Shown: in pieces, positions 31,843 through 42,418 of the stretch | Layout: each line of letters opens with the position of its first letter | Numbering within the stretch: the stretch's first letter is position 1 | Assembly: GCA_022844475.1 (NCBI GenBank) | Contig: JALHLR010000002.1 | Location: 1 to 64,000, forward strand | DNA from: Hyphomonadaceae bacterium | GTDB lineage: Bacteria; Pseudomonadota; Alphaproteobacteria; Caulobacterales; Hyphomonadaceae | Direction: 5' to 3' | DNA length: 64,000 bases | Notes under the pieces: generated by a model | The model's input: the letters and a program-made list of their open reading frames with translations, nothing else | Told to the model about the DNA's origin: nothing | The model's database searches: none | Made by a program: the position numbers and the translations under genes

Positions 31843-33438
31843 CTAGCCTCGCGCCAGCGACTCCCGGATCAATTTCGCCGACTCCTTCACGCCATACAGC
31901 GCGACAAAGCCGCCAAAGCGTGGGCCCTGCGACTGACCGAGGCAGACCTCATAGATCGCGGTGAACCACGTACGCAGCGGCTCGAACTGCCGCTCCGTCC
32001 CGACAGCAAACACCATGGTCTGCAGGCTCTCGCCATCCAGCGGTCCGTCCCAGCTTTCGAGACGGGACGCGAGGTCCTCCAGCGCCGCGCGCTCCTTCTC
32101 ATCAGGTGCACGATACTTTTTTTGCGGCCTTACGAAGTCCGCATAGTATTTCAGCGCATAACCGACGAGATGGTCCAGCAACGGCTCGGTTTGCGGTGAG
32201 GCATCAGGCGCTTCGCGGCGGATGAAGCCCCAAAGAACATCCTTGTTGGACGCATTGGCCGCCGAGACGAGGTTCAGCAGCATCGCGAAGGACACAGGCG
32301 ACGATTTCGCCGGCGGCGCGCCGCCATGTATGTGCCATGCCGGATTTTCCAGCTGCTGCTCCGGCGTCTGTTTCCCATAAGCGTCGAGGAACTGCAGATA
32401 CTCGTCGACGGTCTTGGGGATGACGTCAAAGTGGAGCTTCTTGGCGGTGCGCGGCTTCTGAAACTGATACAGTGAGAGGCTTTCCTCAGGCGCGTAGGCC
32501 AGCCACTGCTCGACCGAGATGCCGTTCCCCTTGGTCTTCGAAATCTTCTCGCCCTTCTCGTCGAGAAACAGCTCGTAGACGTAGTGCAGCGGCGCGGGGA
32601 CGCCGAGGATCTCGCAGATCCGGTCATATACCCCCATATTCGCCTGGTGGTCCTTGCCGAACATTTCGAAGTCGACGCCAAGAGCCGCCCAGCGCATGCC
32701 GAAGTCCGGCTTCCACTGCAGCTTCACATGGCCGCCCGTGACGGGGACGGTCGTGTCCTCGCCATTCTCATCGACGAAGGTCACCGTGCCCGCCTTGGCG
32801 TCCACGGCCTTCATGGGCACGTAGAGCACGCGCCCCGTCGTCGGCGAGATCGGCAGGAATGGCGAGTATGTTTCCCTCCGCTCGTCGCCCAGCGTCGGCA
32901 GCATCACCTTCATGATCTGATCGTACTTCTCCGCCGCGCGCACCAGCATCGCGTCGAACCGGCCGGACTTGTACAGCGTCGTCGCCGATGCGAACTCGTA
33001 CTCGAAGCCAAAACTGTCGAGGAAGGCGCGCAGCCGCGCATTCATGTGCGCGCCATAGCTTTCGTGCGTCCCGAATGGGTCGGGCACGGACGTCAGCGGC
33101 TTCTGCATGTATTCCCTGAGCGCTTCAGGATTCGGCACCGTGTCCGGAACCTTGCGCATGCCGTCCATGTCGTCCGACACGCAGATCAGCCGCGTCTTGT
33201 ACGCGCCGCCCATCAGCGCCTCGAACGCGCGTCGTACCATGGTCGTGCGCACCACTTCACCGAACGTGCCGATGTGCGGCAGGCCCGAAGGGCCATAGCC
33301 TGTCTCGAAGATCACCGGCGCATCCTTGGGACGCCCGGCCTTCTCCAGCTTCTCGATCCGCGCCTTGAGCTCGCGCGCGAGCTCAAACGGCCAGGCCTTG
33401 GCGGCTTCTGCGATGGCTGCGACAGACGCGGTGGACAT
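31843..33438 (-). CDS. lysK: Class I lysyl-tRNA synthetase
   Basis: [21 protein letters not shown] (HIGH motif HIGT), [17 protein letters not shown] (KMSKS-like). Confidence 0.95.
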   Translation of the reverse strand: MSTASVAAIAEAAKAWPFELARELKARIEKLEKAGRPKDAPVIFETGYGPSGLPHIGTFGEVVRTTMVRRAFEALMGGAYKTRLICVSDDMDGMRKVPDTVPNPEALREYMQKPLTSVPDPFGTHESYGAHMNARLRAFLDSFGFEYEFASATTLYKSGRFDAMLVRAAEKYDQIMKVMLPTLGDERRETYSPFLPISPTTGRVLYVPMKAVDAKAGTVTFVDENGEDTTVPVTGGHVKLQWKPDFGMRWAALGVDFEMFGKDHQANMGVYDRICEILGVPAPLHYVYELFLDEKGEKISKTKGNGISVEQWLAYAPEESLSLYQFQKPRTAKKLHFDVIPKTVDEYLQFLDAYGKQTPEQQLENPAWHIHGGAPPAKSSPVSFAMLLNLVSAANASNKDVLWGFIRREAPDASPQTEPLLDHLVGYALKYYADFVRPQKKYRAPDEKERAALEDLASRLESWDGPLDGESLQTMVFAVGTERQFEPLRTWFTAIYEVCLGQSQGPRFGGFVALYGVKESAKLIRESLARG

Positions 33439-33464
33439 TTTGGGGCGACTCCTGACCGCCCCGC

Positions 33465-34220
33465 CTATGCGCGGCGGCGGGCAGGGTCAAGCACAGGCTG
33501 CCGGACGCCATCCGGCGCCAGACTGTCCCGCCCCGCGAGGTAAACGCCGTCGCGTCCGATGACGCCAGCGAAGAGGTCCGTCGGGAACAAGGACGTGAAC
33601 GCCGCATCCAGCACATTCAGCCCGCCCGTCAGCGCGCCATAGGCCGGCATCACGAGCCGCGCTCCGTCCGTCGCGAAACAGCGCCCGCGCACGGATCGTC
33701 CACTCCGGCCGACCACGCGTGCGCATGGATGCAGGTGTCCGGCGACCTCTCCAGCAACATCGCCCTCAGAGGGGATGTGCCGAAACGTCAGCGGCCCGAT
33801 CGTCGCCTCGACAGCCGCGCGCCCGCCAAGGTCTTCGGGCGGATTTGGATCGTGATTGCCCTCTATCCAGACCCAGTCGCACGCCCCTGTCATGCGGCGC
33901 AGGCTCGCGACATCATCCGCCGCCATGCGTGGCCGCGCCCGCCGATCGTGGAAACTGTCGCCCAGCGAGATCACCGTCCGGGGCGAGAAGACCTGCATCA
34001 ACCGTCCGACACGCGCCAATGTCTCGCGCGTGTCATAGGGCGGAAGCATCTGTCCACGCGCCGCATAGGATGACGCCTTCTCGAAATGCAGGTCGGACAC
34101 AACCAGGACCCCCGGCTCCTCCCACCAGAGGGCGCCGCATGCCAGGGCGCGCACCCGCTGGCCAGCGAGCACAAGCACGAGACCTGAGGTTTCTGCGGGG
34201 CTTGTCAGTCTGGGCAGCAT
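33465..34220 (-). CDS. pdeM: Ligase-associated DNA damage response endonuclease PdeM-like metallophosphoesterase
   Basis: [59 protein letters not shown]. Confidence 0.9.
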   Translation of the reverse strand: MLPRLTSPAETSGLVLVLAGQRVRALACGALWWEEPGVLVVSDLHFEKASSYAARGQMLPPYDTRETLARVGRLMQVFSPRTVISLGDSFHDRRARPRMAADDVASLRRMTGACDWVWIEGNHDPNPPEDLGGRAAVEATIGPLTFRHIPSEGDVAGEVAGHLHPCARVVGRSGRSVRGRCFATDGARLVMPAYGALTGGLNVLDAAFTSLFPTDLFAGVIGRDGVYLAGRDSLAPDGVRQPVLDPARRRA

Positions 34221-34332
34221 GCGCGGGACCCTGTCGCCGGTCGGCCGCTACGTCAACTGGACACGCAGTCTTCAACTGCCAGGGCATCCCACTTCCGGCG
34301 AATGTGCTAGAGTCGATCTCGCGAACACGGGG

Positions 34333-34626
34333 ATGAACATGCGCTCCTTCATCTGTCTCTTCATCATGGTCGCGGCGACCGCGGCATCCGGATGCAGCAC
34401 TGTCCCGCATGTCACCCGCGAGCGAACGACAATGAGCGTCGCCGACATTGAGGCCGAGGGTCTTGTCTGTCGCAAGGACCGCCAGCCAGACACCAACATC
34501 CCGCGCACGATCTGCGCGTCGGAAGAGGCATGGGCCGCGTTCGACGAACGCCGCCGCCATGAGACCGACGACCTGCTGGCCGAAGGCCGGAAGGCCACGA
34601 ATGGTGGATGGTTCCAGCGGGACTGA
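34333..34626 (+). CDS. Small lipoprotein
   Basis: MVAATAASGCSTVPH lipobox; VCRKDRQPDTNIPRTICASEEAWAAFDERRR. Confidence 0.65.
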   Translation: MNMRSFICLFIMVAATAASGCSTVPHVTRERTTMSVADIEAEGLVCRKDRQPDTNIPRTICASEEAWAAFDERRRHETDDLLAEGRKATNGGWFQRD

Positions 34627-34694
34627 CATTCAGCAGATCAGAGCTCTCCCGTTCGCGACGCCTGCCGCAGCGGCGTTGATGCTGAAACCGGGCG

Positions 34695-35000
34695 ATGCTA
34701 TCGACGCGTCATCGCGCTCCGGATGGGACAACCAAATTGCGTACAGCGCTCGCCACAACTCTCCTTGCAATCTCGGTCACCCTGGCCGGATGCGCCTCAG
34801 CGCCTGCCGGACAGCAAGTCGCATCGGCAGAAGCGCAGCCAGGTGAGGCCGCTTCCAGCGACAGAAGCTGCCGGACCGTACGCGTCACCGGATCAACCCT
34901 GCCGAGGCGGGTATGCAAGACCGCGGCGGAGTGGGAACGGTATGACGCAGATTTCGCCAACTCCGACGCTTCCTATCGGACCGACCCGCAGTTTCAGTAG
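34695..35000 (+). CDS. Small lipoprotein, related to preceding gene
   Basis: ISVTLAGCASAP lipobox; SCRTVRVTGSTLPRRVCKTAAEWERYDAD; start uncertain (TTG 34737 possible). Confidence 0.6.
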   Translation: MLSTRHRAPDGTTKLRTALATTLLAISVTLAGCASAPAGQQVASAEAQPGEAASSDRSCRTVRVTGSTLPRRVCKTAAEWERYDADFANSDASYRTDPQFQ

Positions 35001-35044
35001 TTTCTTCGTCACGGGCCAGTCAGGCGCCGTTGCGGGCCACTGGT

Positions 35045-37513
35045 CTAACTCATCGCATCCCGCACCAGATCATCCTCCGCTTCGCGCAGGATAGCCTCGG
35101 CCGCGTCACCAGAGAACACGGGCTCCTTGCCCATCTCCAGCATCACCGGCACGGCGAACGGCGATATCTGCTCCAGCTTTGCATGCACGATCTTGCCCTT
35201 GAAGCGCTTCAGCGCCTCGCCCAGCCGGCGGATGTCAAGCAACCCGTCTCCCGCGTCCTGCCGCGCTGCCTGCAGCAGGATGTGATCCGGCTCATGTGAT
35301 CGCAGCACGTCGTAGATCAGATCGGTCGAGAAGGTGATCTGGCGCCCGGTTTTCTCGTGTTTCGGCATCCGCCGCTCGATCAACCCGGAGATAAGGGCAT
35401 TGGTCCGGAAGGTCCGCTTCATCAGCGCGCTCTCGTCCAGCCATGCATCCAGATCGTCGCCCAGCATGTCCTCATGGAACAGCTGGTCGAGGTCTTCGCC
35501 CCGCATGTCCTCCATTGCCCATACCGCCAGCGCGTACTCCGAGGCGACAAAGCCAAGCGGCTTCAGCCCGGTCCGCTCCAGCCGCCGCGTCAGCAGCATA
35601 CCCAGCGTCTGATGCGCCAGCCGCCCTTCGAACGGATAGCAGACGAGGTAGTGCCGCTCGCCGCGTGGAAACGTCTCCACGAGCAACTGGTCCGCGGCAG
35701 GAATGATGGACTTGCGCTCCTGCACCTCGAACCATTCGCGAACCTGGTCGGGCAGGTGCTTCCATCCCTCGCGATCATGCACGATGCGACGCACCCGCTC
35801 AGCCAGAAATGTCGTCAGCGGAAACTTTCCGCCATTGTAGCTTGGGATGGCCGGGTCCGGATCAAAGGTCTTCGTCACCAGCGCTTCAGTGTCCGACACA
35901 CCCTCGAACCGCAGCACCTCGCCGGCAAACAGGAAAGTGTCGCCCGGCGTCAGCATCTCGAAGAAATACTCCTCCATCTCGCCAAGCTTGCGTCCCGGCC
36001 GCATCAGCCGCTTGTTCTCGGAAGCCTTGATGAACGAGACCATCCGCACCGAGATCATAGGGTCTTCGACGATCACGCCGACATTCATGCGATGCTGCCG
36101 CCGCACTTCGTCATTGCGCGCGCGCCAGACATTGTCGGGAAACCGCACGATCCGCCGGAAGCGGTCGTAGGTCTTCAGCGCATAGCCGCCGGTGGCGACC
36201 AGATCGACGACGCGCTCCCAGGTCTCACACGCAAGATCGGCATACGGCGCCGCCAGCCGCACTTCATCGTAGAGCCGCACCGCGTCGAAGCCTTCGCCGC
36301 ATGCGCGCGCCATCACATGCTGCGCCAGCACGTCGAGGCCGCCACACCGCAGACCACCGCCGTCCAGCTCCCCCGCCGCGACCGCCTCAACCGCCGCACG
36401 GCACTCGAGCACCTCGAAGCGATTGCTCGGCGCAAGCAGCGCGCGGCTCGGCTCATCCATCCGGTGATTCGATCGCCCGATCCGCTGGATCAACCGCGAC
36501 GAGCCTTTCGGCGCGCCCATCTGCACCACCAGATCGACATCGCCCCAGTCAATACCCAGATCGAGCGTCGACGTGCACACCACCGCCTTCAGCTTGCCCG
36601 CCGCCATGGCCGCTTCGACGCGTTTGCGCTGCTCGAGATCCAGCGAGCCATGGTGCAGGGCGATGGGCAGCGAGTCCGCGTTGACGCGCCACAGCTCCTG
36701 GAACGTCATTTCGGCCTGACTGCGCGTGTTGACGAACACCAGCGACATCTGCGCGCCCTTGATCGCGTCATAGACCTCGCGGATGTTGTGCCGCCCGGAA
36801 TGCCCCGACCACGGAATGCGCGCTTCCGAATCCAGCACGGTGATGTTCGCCTGGGCGCCGCCCATATGCCGGATCACTGGTGTGTCCGGTCCCATCCAGC
36901 GCGACAGCGCCTCCGGATCTCGCACCGTCGCCGACAGCCCGATATGCCGCGCAGCCGGCGCCCATACCCGAAGCGTCGCCAGCCCAAGCGCCAGCAGGTC
37001 GCCACGCTTGGTGCTCGCGATCGCATGCACCTCGTCGACGATCACTGCACGAAGATCACAGAAGAACCGCTGCGCATGCTCCGATGCCACCAGCAGCGCC
37101 AGCTGCTCCGGCGTGGTCAGCAGGATATCCGGCGGCCTGGCCCGCTGCTGCTGCCGTCGCGAAGCCGGCGTGTCGCCGGTTCGCGTGTCCATCGAGATGT
37201 CGAGAGCCATCTCCTCGACCGGCCGCCCCAGATTGCGCGCGACATCAGTCGCAAGCGCCTTCAGTGGTGAAACATACAGCGTATGCAGTGCAGGATGCAC
37301 ACGCGGCGGTGTCTCCGCCAACTCGATCAGGCTCGGTAGGAATCCCGCCAGCGTCTTGCCGCCGCCTGTCGGCGCAATTACCAGCCCGCCTTGCCCGCGC
37401 CGCGCCGCCTCGATCAGATCTGCCTGGTGAGGCCGCAGAGTCCATCCACGCATGGCGAACCAGGCGGCGAAGCGGGCCGGCAACAGGCTGGGCGGATTGG
37501 GATCGTCGGCCAT
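35045..37513 (-). CDS. Ligase-associated DNA damage response DEXH helicase (Lhr-like)
   Basis: APTGGGKTLAGFLPSLIEL, VIVDEVHAI (DEVH), VFVNTRSQAE, GRSNHR; start at MADDPNPPS. Confidence 0.93.
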   Translation of the reverse strand: MADDPNPPSLLPARFAAWFAMRGWTLRPHQADLIEAARRGQGGLVIAPTGGGKTLAGFLPSLIELAETPPRVHPALHTLYVSPLKALATDVARNLGRPVEEMALDISMDTRTGDTPASRRQQQRARPPDILLTTPEQLALLVASEHAQRFFCDLRAVIVDEVHAIASTKRGDLLALGLATLRVWAPAARHIGLSATVRDPEALSRWMGPDTPVIRHMGGAQANITVLDSEARIPWSGHSGRHNIREVYDAIKGAQMSLVFVNTRSQAEMTFQELWRVNADSLPIALHHGSLDLEQRKRVEAAMAAGKLKAVVCTSTLDLGIDWGDVDLVVQMGAPKGSSRLIQRIGRSNHRMDEPSRALLAPSNRFEVLECRAAVEAVAAGELDGGGLRCGGLDVLAQHVMARACGEGFDAVRLYDEVRLAAPYADLACETWERVVDLVATGGYALKTYDRFRRIVRFPDNVWRARNDEVRRQHRMNVGVIVEDPMISVRMVSFIKASENKRLMRPGRKLGEMEEYFFEMLTPGDTFLFAGEVLRFEGVSDTEALVTKTFDPDPAIPSYNGGKFPLTTFLAERVRRIVHDREGWKHLPDQVREWFEVQERKSIIPAADQLLVETFPRGERHYLVCYPFEGRLAHQTLGMLLTRRLERTGLKPLGFVASEYALAVWAMEDMRGEDLDQLFHEDMLGDDLDAWLDESALMKRTFRTNALISGLIERRMPKHEKTGRQITFSTDLIYDVLRSHEPDHILLQAARQDAGDGLLDIRRLGEALKRFKGKIVHAKLEQISPFAVPVMLEMGKEPVFSGDAAEAILREAEDDLVRDAMS

Positions 37514-37605
37514 CAACCGAACATAGGCCGGGCGACAGAACAGGTTAAGGCGCCCCGCCCGGTCTTTAACCTTTTGATAGCCATGTCGGCGCAACATCCT
37601 TCCTC

Positions 37606-38436
37606 ATGACCGTCTCGATCCGCGCATCGCTCCTGCTCAGCGCCCTCGCCATGGCGGGTGTGACGGCTGCCTTCTCCGCGCCCCCTTCTGAAGACCACGC
37701 CACGCCGCCCGCGGGGCCCACTGCATCGAGCGTTTCCGACACCAAGTCAGCACCTCACACTGCGCATTGGAGCTATGGCGGCGAGGGTGGGCCCGACCGC
37801 TGGGGCGAGCTCGCCCCCGAGAACAAGCCCTGCGCCATCGGCGGCCAACAATCGCCCATCGATCTCACACGCCCGCTGACCGCCAGCCTGGACGTCCCGG
37901 TCGCACGCTGGTCGCCGGCGAACGGCGCGCAGGTCGTCAACAACGGCCACACGCTGCAGGTCAATATCACCAGCCCAGGCAGCCTCCAGCTCGACGGCAA
38001 GGACTATGCCCTAAAGCAGTTCCACTTCCACCACCCATCCGAACACACGATCGACGGCAAGTCCTTCCCGCTCGAAATCCACTTCGTCCATGCCTCCCCC
38101 GACGGAGCTCTCGCTGTGATCGGCGTCATGGTCGATGGCGGCGCGGTCAATCCGGCGCTCAATCCCATCTGGGCCGTCGCGCCGGCGAAAGAGGGGACAG
38201 CCGAAGCCGCCGGCGAGGTCAATCTCGACGCCTTCCTGCCGGAGGGCTCCAGCCTATATCGCTACGAAGGCTCGCTCACGACGCCACCTTGCTCCGAGAC
38301 GGTGCACTGGACGGTGATGTCCACGCCGATCACGGCCTCGCCAAGTCAGCTCGCTGCCTTCGCCCAGCTCTTTCCCATGAATGCGCGCCCCATTCAGCCG
38401 CTCAACCGCCGCTTCATCCTCAAGACGTCTGGCTGA
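37606..38436 (+). CDS. Alpha-type carbonic anhydrase
   Basis: HWSYGGEGGPDRWGEL, QQSPIDL, LKQFHFHHPSEHTIDGKSFPLEIHFVH, LTTPPCSETVHW. Confidence 0.96.
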   Translation: MTVSIRASLLLSALAMAGVTAAFSAPPSEDHATPPAGPTASSVSDTKSAPHTAHWSYGGEGGPDRWGELAPENKPCAIGGQQSPIDLTRPLTASLDVPVARWSPANGAQVVNNGHTLQVNITSPGSLQLDGKDYALKQFHFHHPSEHTIDGKSFPLEIHFVHASPDGALAVIGVMVDGGAVNPALNPIWAVAPAKEGTAEAAGEVNLDAFLPEGSSLYRYEGSLTTPPCSETVHWTVMSTPITASPSQLAAFAQLFPMNARPIQPLNRRFILKTSG

Positions 38437-38842
38437 GCCGCCACTGCGACGCGCGCCAGAGCCAGGGCGCCGTAGCGAACACGAACACACCGAACACTGT
38501 CAGTCCGATCAACACCCAGTTGAAGCCGTACTCGAATGTCGGGAACTGAGTCCAGTTGACGACCAGCGTCGTCGCCATCGTCGCCACACCCAGCGCCACA
38601 CCCGCGCGCGGATGCGCCAGCATCAGCCAGAATACCATCAGGTCCACGGCGCATACGGCAAACCAGAACCACACAGCCCAGGCCGGCGCCGGACCGTGAT
38701 ACAGCAAGCTTCCATTCGCCCACAGCCAACCGAAATGCGACACGCACCCGAACACGAACCCCCATGCCAGACCAACGCGCACACGATCGGCGGCGTTCAT
38801 CTGCGCCGCCCACGCACCCGCCATCTGAGCGAGCCATCTCAC
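38420..38842 (-). CDS. Small polytopic membrane protein (terminal gene of lipid/isoprenoid-like operon)
   Basis: 140 aa with about four hydrophobic segments; start overlaps upstream stop by 4 nt. Confidence 0.75.
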   Translation of the reverse strand: MRWLAQMAGAWAAQMNAADRVRVGLAWGFVFGCVSHFGWLWANGSLLYHGPAPAWAVWFWFAVCAVDLMVFWLMLAHPRAGVALGVATMATTLVVNWTQFPTFEYGFNWVLIGLTVFGVFVFATAPWLWRASQWRLSQTS

Positions 38843-40254
38843 GCCAGCATCTTCCTGAGCTGCGCATAGTCGGCCTTGGAGTTGTGCCGTTTGTCCATCG
38901 GCACCTCTTTCACGAGCACGACTGCCATATCGCCCAGCACCCTCGCCCGCACCGAAAGATCCGAGGCGTTCAACCCATCTCCCGCGAGCGCAAGCCGCGC
39001 CCGCCCTTCATCCGCCAGCAGCGCCGCCTGCTGCACGCCGGGCCAGCTCAGCGCCGCCGTCTCGACCGCAAACGGAAACAGCCCGGCGCTTGCCGCTTCG
39101 CGCCGCCCCAGCAGCCACAGCCGCCCATGTTCATCGATCCGCGCAGCATCGCCAGTGCGATGCCAGAGCACGCCATCATGTACCGACTTGGTCGAGACAT
39201 CATCCGCTGGATCAAGATAACCGCGGTTCACATGCGCGCCCGCGACGAACACTTCATGGTCGCGCAGCCCGACCTCGATTCCGGCGATCGGCTTGCCAGC
39301 CAGCAGCCCTGCGCCTTCCGCCATCGCGCGCCAGTCCGCCTCTGAAATGTCTTTCAGCTCCAGATGCGCAATCGGCTCTGCTTCCGTCGAACCATAGACG
39401 GCATGAATCGCCGCATTCGGCGCAGCCTTTGCAGCGGCGCGGAGCAGGTTGGGATAGACCGGCCCGCCACCCGTGAAGACCGCATCCAGCTGCCCCATCG
39501 GCGCAGCACCCTCCACAATCCGCGCGACAACGGCCGGCGGCGCAACGATCCTGTTCACGCGATGCTGCGATATCTGCCGGCGCAATCTTGCGCCATCCAG
39601 CCTGGCCGGCCGCGTCAGCTTGCCCGCCGGGATCACGCTCGTCGCCCCCGCCGCCAGATTGGAGAGGATGAACACCGGCAGCGAGATCAAATCCACATCG
39701 CCAGGCTTTGTCCGCCGCAGGTCTTCCAGCAACCGATGCTGCAGCATCAGGAAGTCTGCCGAGCGAACGATACCCTTCGGTCGCCCGGTCGATCCCGATG
39801 TGAACGTGATCAGGGCAGGCGCGTCCCCCGGCAGATGCGCCAGCGGATCACGCGCCACCGCATCATCATCGAAATCGGGCAGCACCGTCAGCTGCCGCAA
39901 TTCCGGAAACAGCATACGTACCACATGCCCGATACCAGCTGTCGCAATTGCCTTCGGTTGCACCATTTCAACCGCGACGCGCAAGCCCTTCAGCCCCGCC
40001 GCAGGCTCCGGAAACATCGCAACTGCGCCGAGCCGGAAAACCGCCAGCAATGTCTCGTAAAGCTCAACCGAGACGCCACGCGCGATAAGCACGACATCAC
40101 CCGCGCCGACGCCGGCGCGCGCGTACGCCAAAGCCCGGATCGCGGACGCCCGTGCGAGCTGCGCATACGTCGTCGGCGGCCCGTCGGCGGCGATGATCGC
40201 CACAGCATCCGGCCGCGCCTGCGCCTGCGCGAGAAACGTCCCGACGAGATTCAA
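38839..40254 (-). CDS. AMP-binding (ANL) acyl-CoA synthetase/ligase-like
   Basis: LITFTSGSTGRPKGIVRS, YGSTEAEPIA, WHRTGDAARIDEHGRLWLLGR, C-terminal NSKADYAQL lysine. Confidence 0.9.
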   Translation of the reverse strand: MNLVGTFLAQAQARPDAVAIIAADGPPTTYAQLARASAIRALAYARAGVGAGDVVLIARGVSVELYETLLAVFRLGAVAMFPEPAAGLKGLRVAVEMVQPKAIATAGIGHVVRMLFPELRQLTVLPDFDDDAVARDPLAHLPGDAPALITFTSGSTGRPKGIVRSADFLMLQHRLLEDLRRTKPGDVDLISLPVFILSNLAAGATSVIPAGKLTRPARLDGARLRRQISQHRVNRIVAPPAVVARIVEGAAPMGQLDAVFTGGGPVYPNLLRAAAKAAPNAAIHAVYGSTEAEPIAHLELKDISEADWRAMAEGAGLLAGKPIAGIEVGLRDHEVFVAGAHVNRGYLDPADDVSTKSVHDGVLWHRTGDAARIDEHGRLWLLGRREAASAGLFPFAVETAALSWPGVQQAALLADEGRARLALAGDGLNASDLSVRARVLGDMAVVLVKEVPMDKRHNSKADYAQLRKMLA

Positions 40255-41084
40255 AGCCGCCCGCCCCAGAGCGCATAGCGCCGGAATACCTTGCCGCCTG
40301 TCCTGTCGCTGTGCGTCACCGAAAGATTGCTCTCGTGCATCAGCGCGTGAATCACCTCCCCAAACCCCCGCGCCTGCGCCCGCGCATGAAACGCATTGGC
40401 CAACATCGACCCGCCACCCTTCACGCGCGATGCATACGTCTTGAGGATCACCGTCTTCGTCCGCGGCCCCTCGACAAGATTGGGCACAGCAAAGAGAAAC
40501 CCCTTCAACTCGCCTGCCTCATCCTCAAGCAGCAAGACCAGTTCGGGGTCGACCGCTGGCAAGACAGGCCGATAGCTCGCCAGAAAGTCTTCGAGCGCGA
40601 TTGGTTGATAAAAACGATTGTCCGCGAACGCCGCCAGCGACAGGGCATGAATGCGCGTCAGATCCTGTTCGGCCCGCAACGGGTCGAAATTGCACACACG
40701 CAACCCTGCAGGCGCCGTCGTCGCAGTGGCGGGCACATCCGCCGGCCGAACCGCCGACACATAGCGCGACACCACCGAAAGCCCCGACTGCTCGAACGCT
40801 TCCACATGGTGTGCAGGGTCTGATGGCTCCATCAGGAATGGCGCACGCCCATCACTCTCGATCACAAGCCGATGCTTTCCCCAGGTATTCCCATCCATCG
40901 GCCCAAGCACGGCGCCGAATCCCTCGGCCTTCAGCCCCACCATCGCCTCGCGTATTGCCCGCGCTCCTGCTTCCGCAGTCTCGCAGCTGAACTCTCCGAG
41001 CGCTGCCGTACGCAAGCCCTCCAGCGATGGGGCGTCGCGGAAGATTCCGAGCCTGGCGCCATGCACCTGGAACGACTCTGTCAT
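40251..41084 (-). CDS. GNAT-like protein
   Basis: GPMDGNTWGKHRLV, ALMHESNLSVTHSDRTGGKVFRRYAL; overlaps next gene by 4 nt. Confidence 0.65.
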   Translation of the reverse strand: MTESFQVHGARLGIFRDAPSLEGLRTAALGEFSCETAEAGARAIREAMVGLKAEGFGAVLGPMDGNTWGKHRLVIESDGRAPFLMEPSDPAHHVEAFEQSGLSVVSRYVSAVRPADVPATATTAPAGLRVCNFDPLRAEQDLTRIHALSLAAFADNRFYQPIALEDFLASYRPVLPAVDPELVLLLEDEAGELKGFLFAVPNLVEGPRTKTVILKTYASRVKGGGSMLANAFHARAQARGFGEVIHALMHESNLSVTHSDRTGGKVFRRYALWGGRL

Positions 41085-42418
41085 GGCGGCGACAGCGGCA
41101 AAACGATCAGACCCACAAACATGCACACACCACCAAGCACAAGCCACGGCCGATCATAGTCCCGGCGCCGCAGGAACCATCCGACCAGTGCGATGCCGAC
41201 AATGCCGAAAAGCCCAACCAGCGTAAACAGAAGCGCCGGCTCGCTCTGCGCCTCCGCCCAGTAAGTGCGGATCGACATGGCGCCCCAGGCAATCACAACC
41301 GCAATCGCGGCTGACCAGACGCTCCTTGCAAAGCGCGCGGCAATGCCCGCCGCCAGCCCTGCGAAAGAGAGATTGAAGCCATGGATCGTATCCATGCGCG
41401 CCACATGACTCACGACAAAATACAACAGCGCAATCGCCGTCACCACGACAAGCAGGTTCAGCGCATCATGGGGCGGTCTGTCCGGCTTGCGGATGCTCAG
41501 CGCGGCAATGTAGGTCGCCACCGCAACGGCCGGGGTCACGACGCTTGTCGGCTCGGCGAAGATCGCAATGCAGAAGAACAGCGTCGACCCCACGGCGAGG
41601 AAATGCCTCTCCTCGCCCGATCGATGTCGCGCCACGAGCAGCAGGGCGATCAGCAGCAGGAGGAACATCGTGGCAAGCGCCGCCAGCCCGGCGGCGCCCA
41701 TGTAGAGCAGGTTGGAGAGCAGGAAGTAGAGGCCCAGGGGGATGAACAGATTGTCCAGCCCACGCCAGCTGGCCGCTTCAAGCAACGCTCCGAACACCGC
41801 TGTGATGAAGGCCAGTAGAACCGCCTCGCCGCGCCCGATATCCGTCAACATGAGGAACGCGATCAGCGAGAGCAGCCAGGCGGTCATGGCGAACGCGACC
41901 ACACCCTCGACGCTCTTCTTGCCGTCCTCGACCTCGAACACCCGCCGCCCATAGCGGGAGCCGACCAGCGCGCTCGCTGCGTCGCACAGCGTCAGCACCA
42001 GGATCGGGAGGATGTAGAGAATGTCCCCCGGCGGGGCCTTCTGGTGCATCGTTGTCGAGATGAAGTGTCCATCCTTCAGCCAGAACAACAACGCCACAGC
42101 GACCGCAAAAAGCAGCTCGCCATAAGACTTGCGCGCCACCGCATGCAGCCCGCCGCCAAGGCTCTGACGCGCCACCCCACGCGCGGCCACGAAAACGAGC
42201 AGGGCCAGCGCACACGTCGCGCCAACTTCCCAGGCTGCGTCGAACACGTATGGGAAGGTGAGGCAGTATAGCCCGAGGCTGATATGCACCAGCTTGCGCC
42301 CTACCTCGGGATCAAGCCGCGCCAGCTTCGCCAGCCGCGACACACTCCACAGCACGCCCGCCAGCAGGATCACAGACCCCGCGATCTTCCCCGCGCTGAG
42401 CAGCAGCGCCTCGTTCAC
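41081..42418 (-). CDS. Polytopic membrane protein, SEC59/DGK1/VTE5-type polyprenol/phytol kinase-like
   Basis: GRKLVHISLGLYCLTFP, LTLCDAASALVGSRYGRRVFEVEDGKKSVEGVVAF (KSxEG motif); many TM segments. Confidence 0.75.
   Translation of the reverse strand: MNEALLLSAGKIAGSVILLAGVLWSVSRLAKLARLDPEVGRKLVHISLGLYCLTFPYVFDAAWEVGATCALALLVFVAARGVARQSLGGGLHAVARKSYGELLFAVAVALLFWLKDGHFISTTMHQKAPPGDILYILPILVLTLCDAASALVGSRYGRRVFEVEDGKKSVEGVVAFAMTAWLLSLIAFLMLTDIGRGEAVLLAFITAVFGALLEAASWRGLDNLFIPLGLYFLLSNLLYMGAAGLAALATMFLLLLIALLLVARHRSGEERHFLAVGSTLFFCIAIFAEPTSVVTPAVAVATYIAALSIRKPDRPPHDALNLLVVVTAIALLYFVVSHVARMDTIHGFNLSFAGLAAGIAARFARSVWSAAIAVVIAWGAMSIRTYWAEAQSEPALLFTLVGLFGIVGIALVGWFLRRRDYDRPWLVLGGVCMFVGLIVLPLSPP

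Noticed and set aside
35357-37270. 637-aa plus-strand ORF
   Set aside because: Fully antisense to the Lhr-like helicase; His/Arg/Gln-rich composition typical of GC-rich antisense frames.
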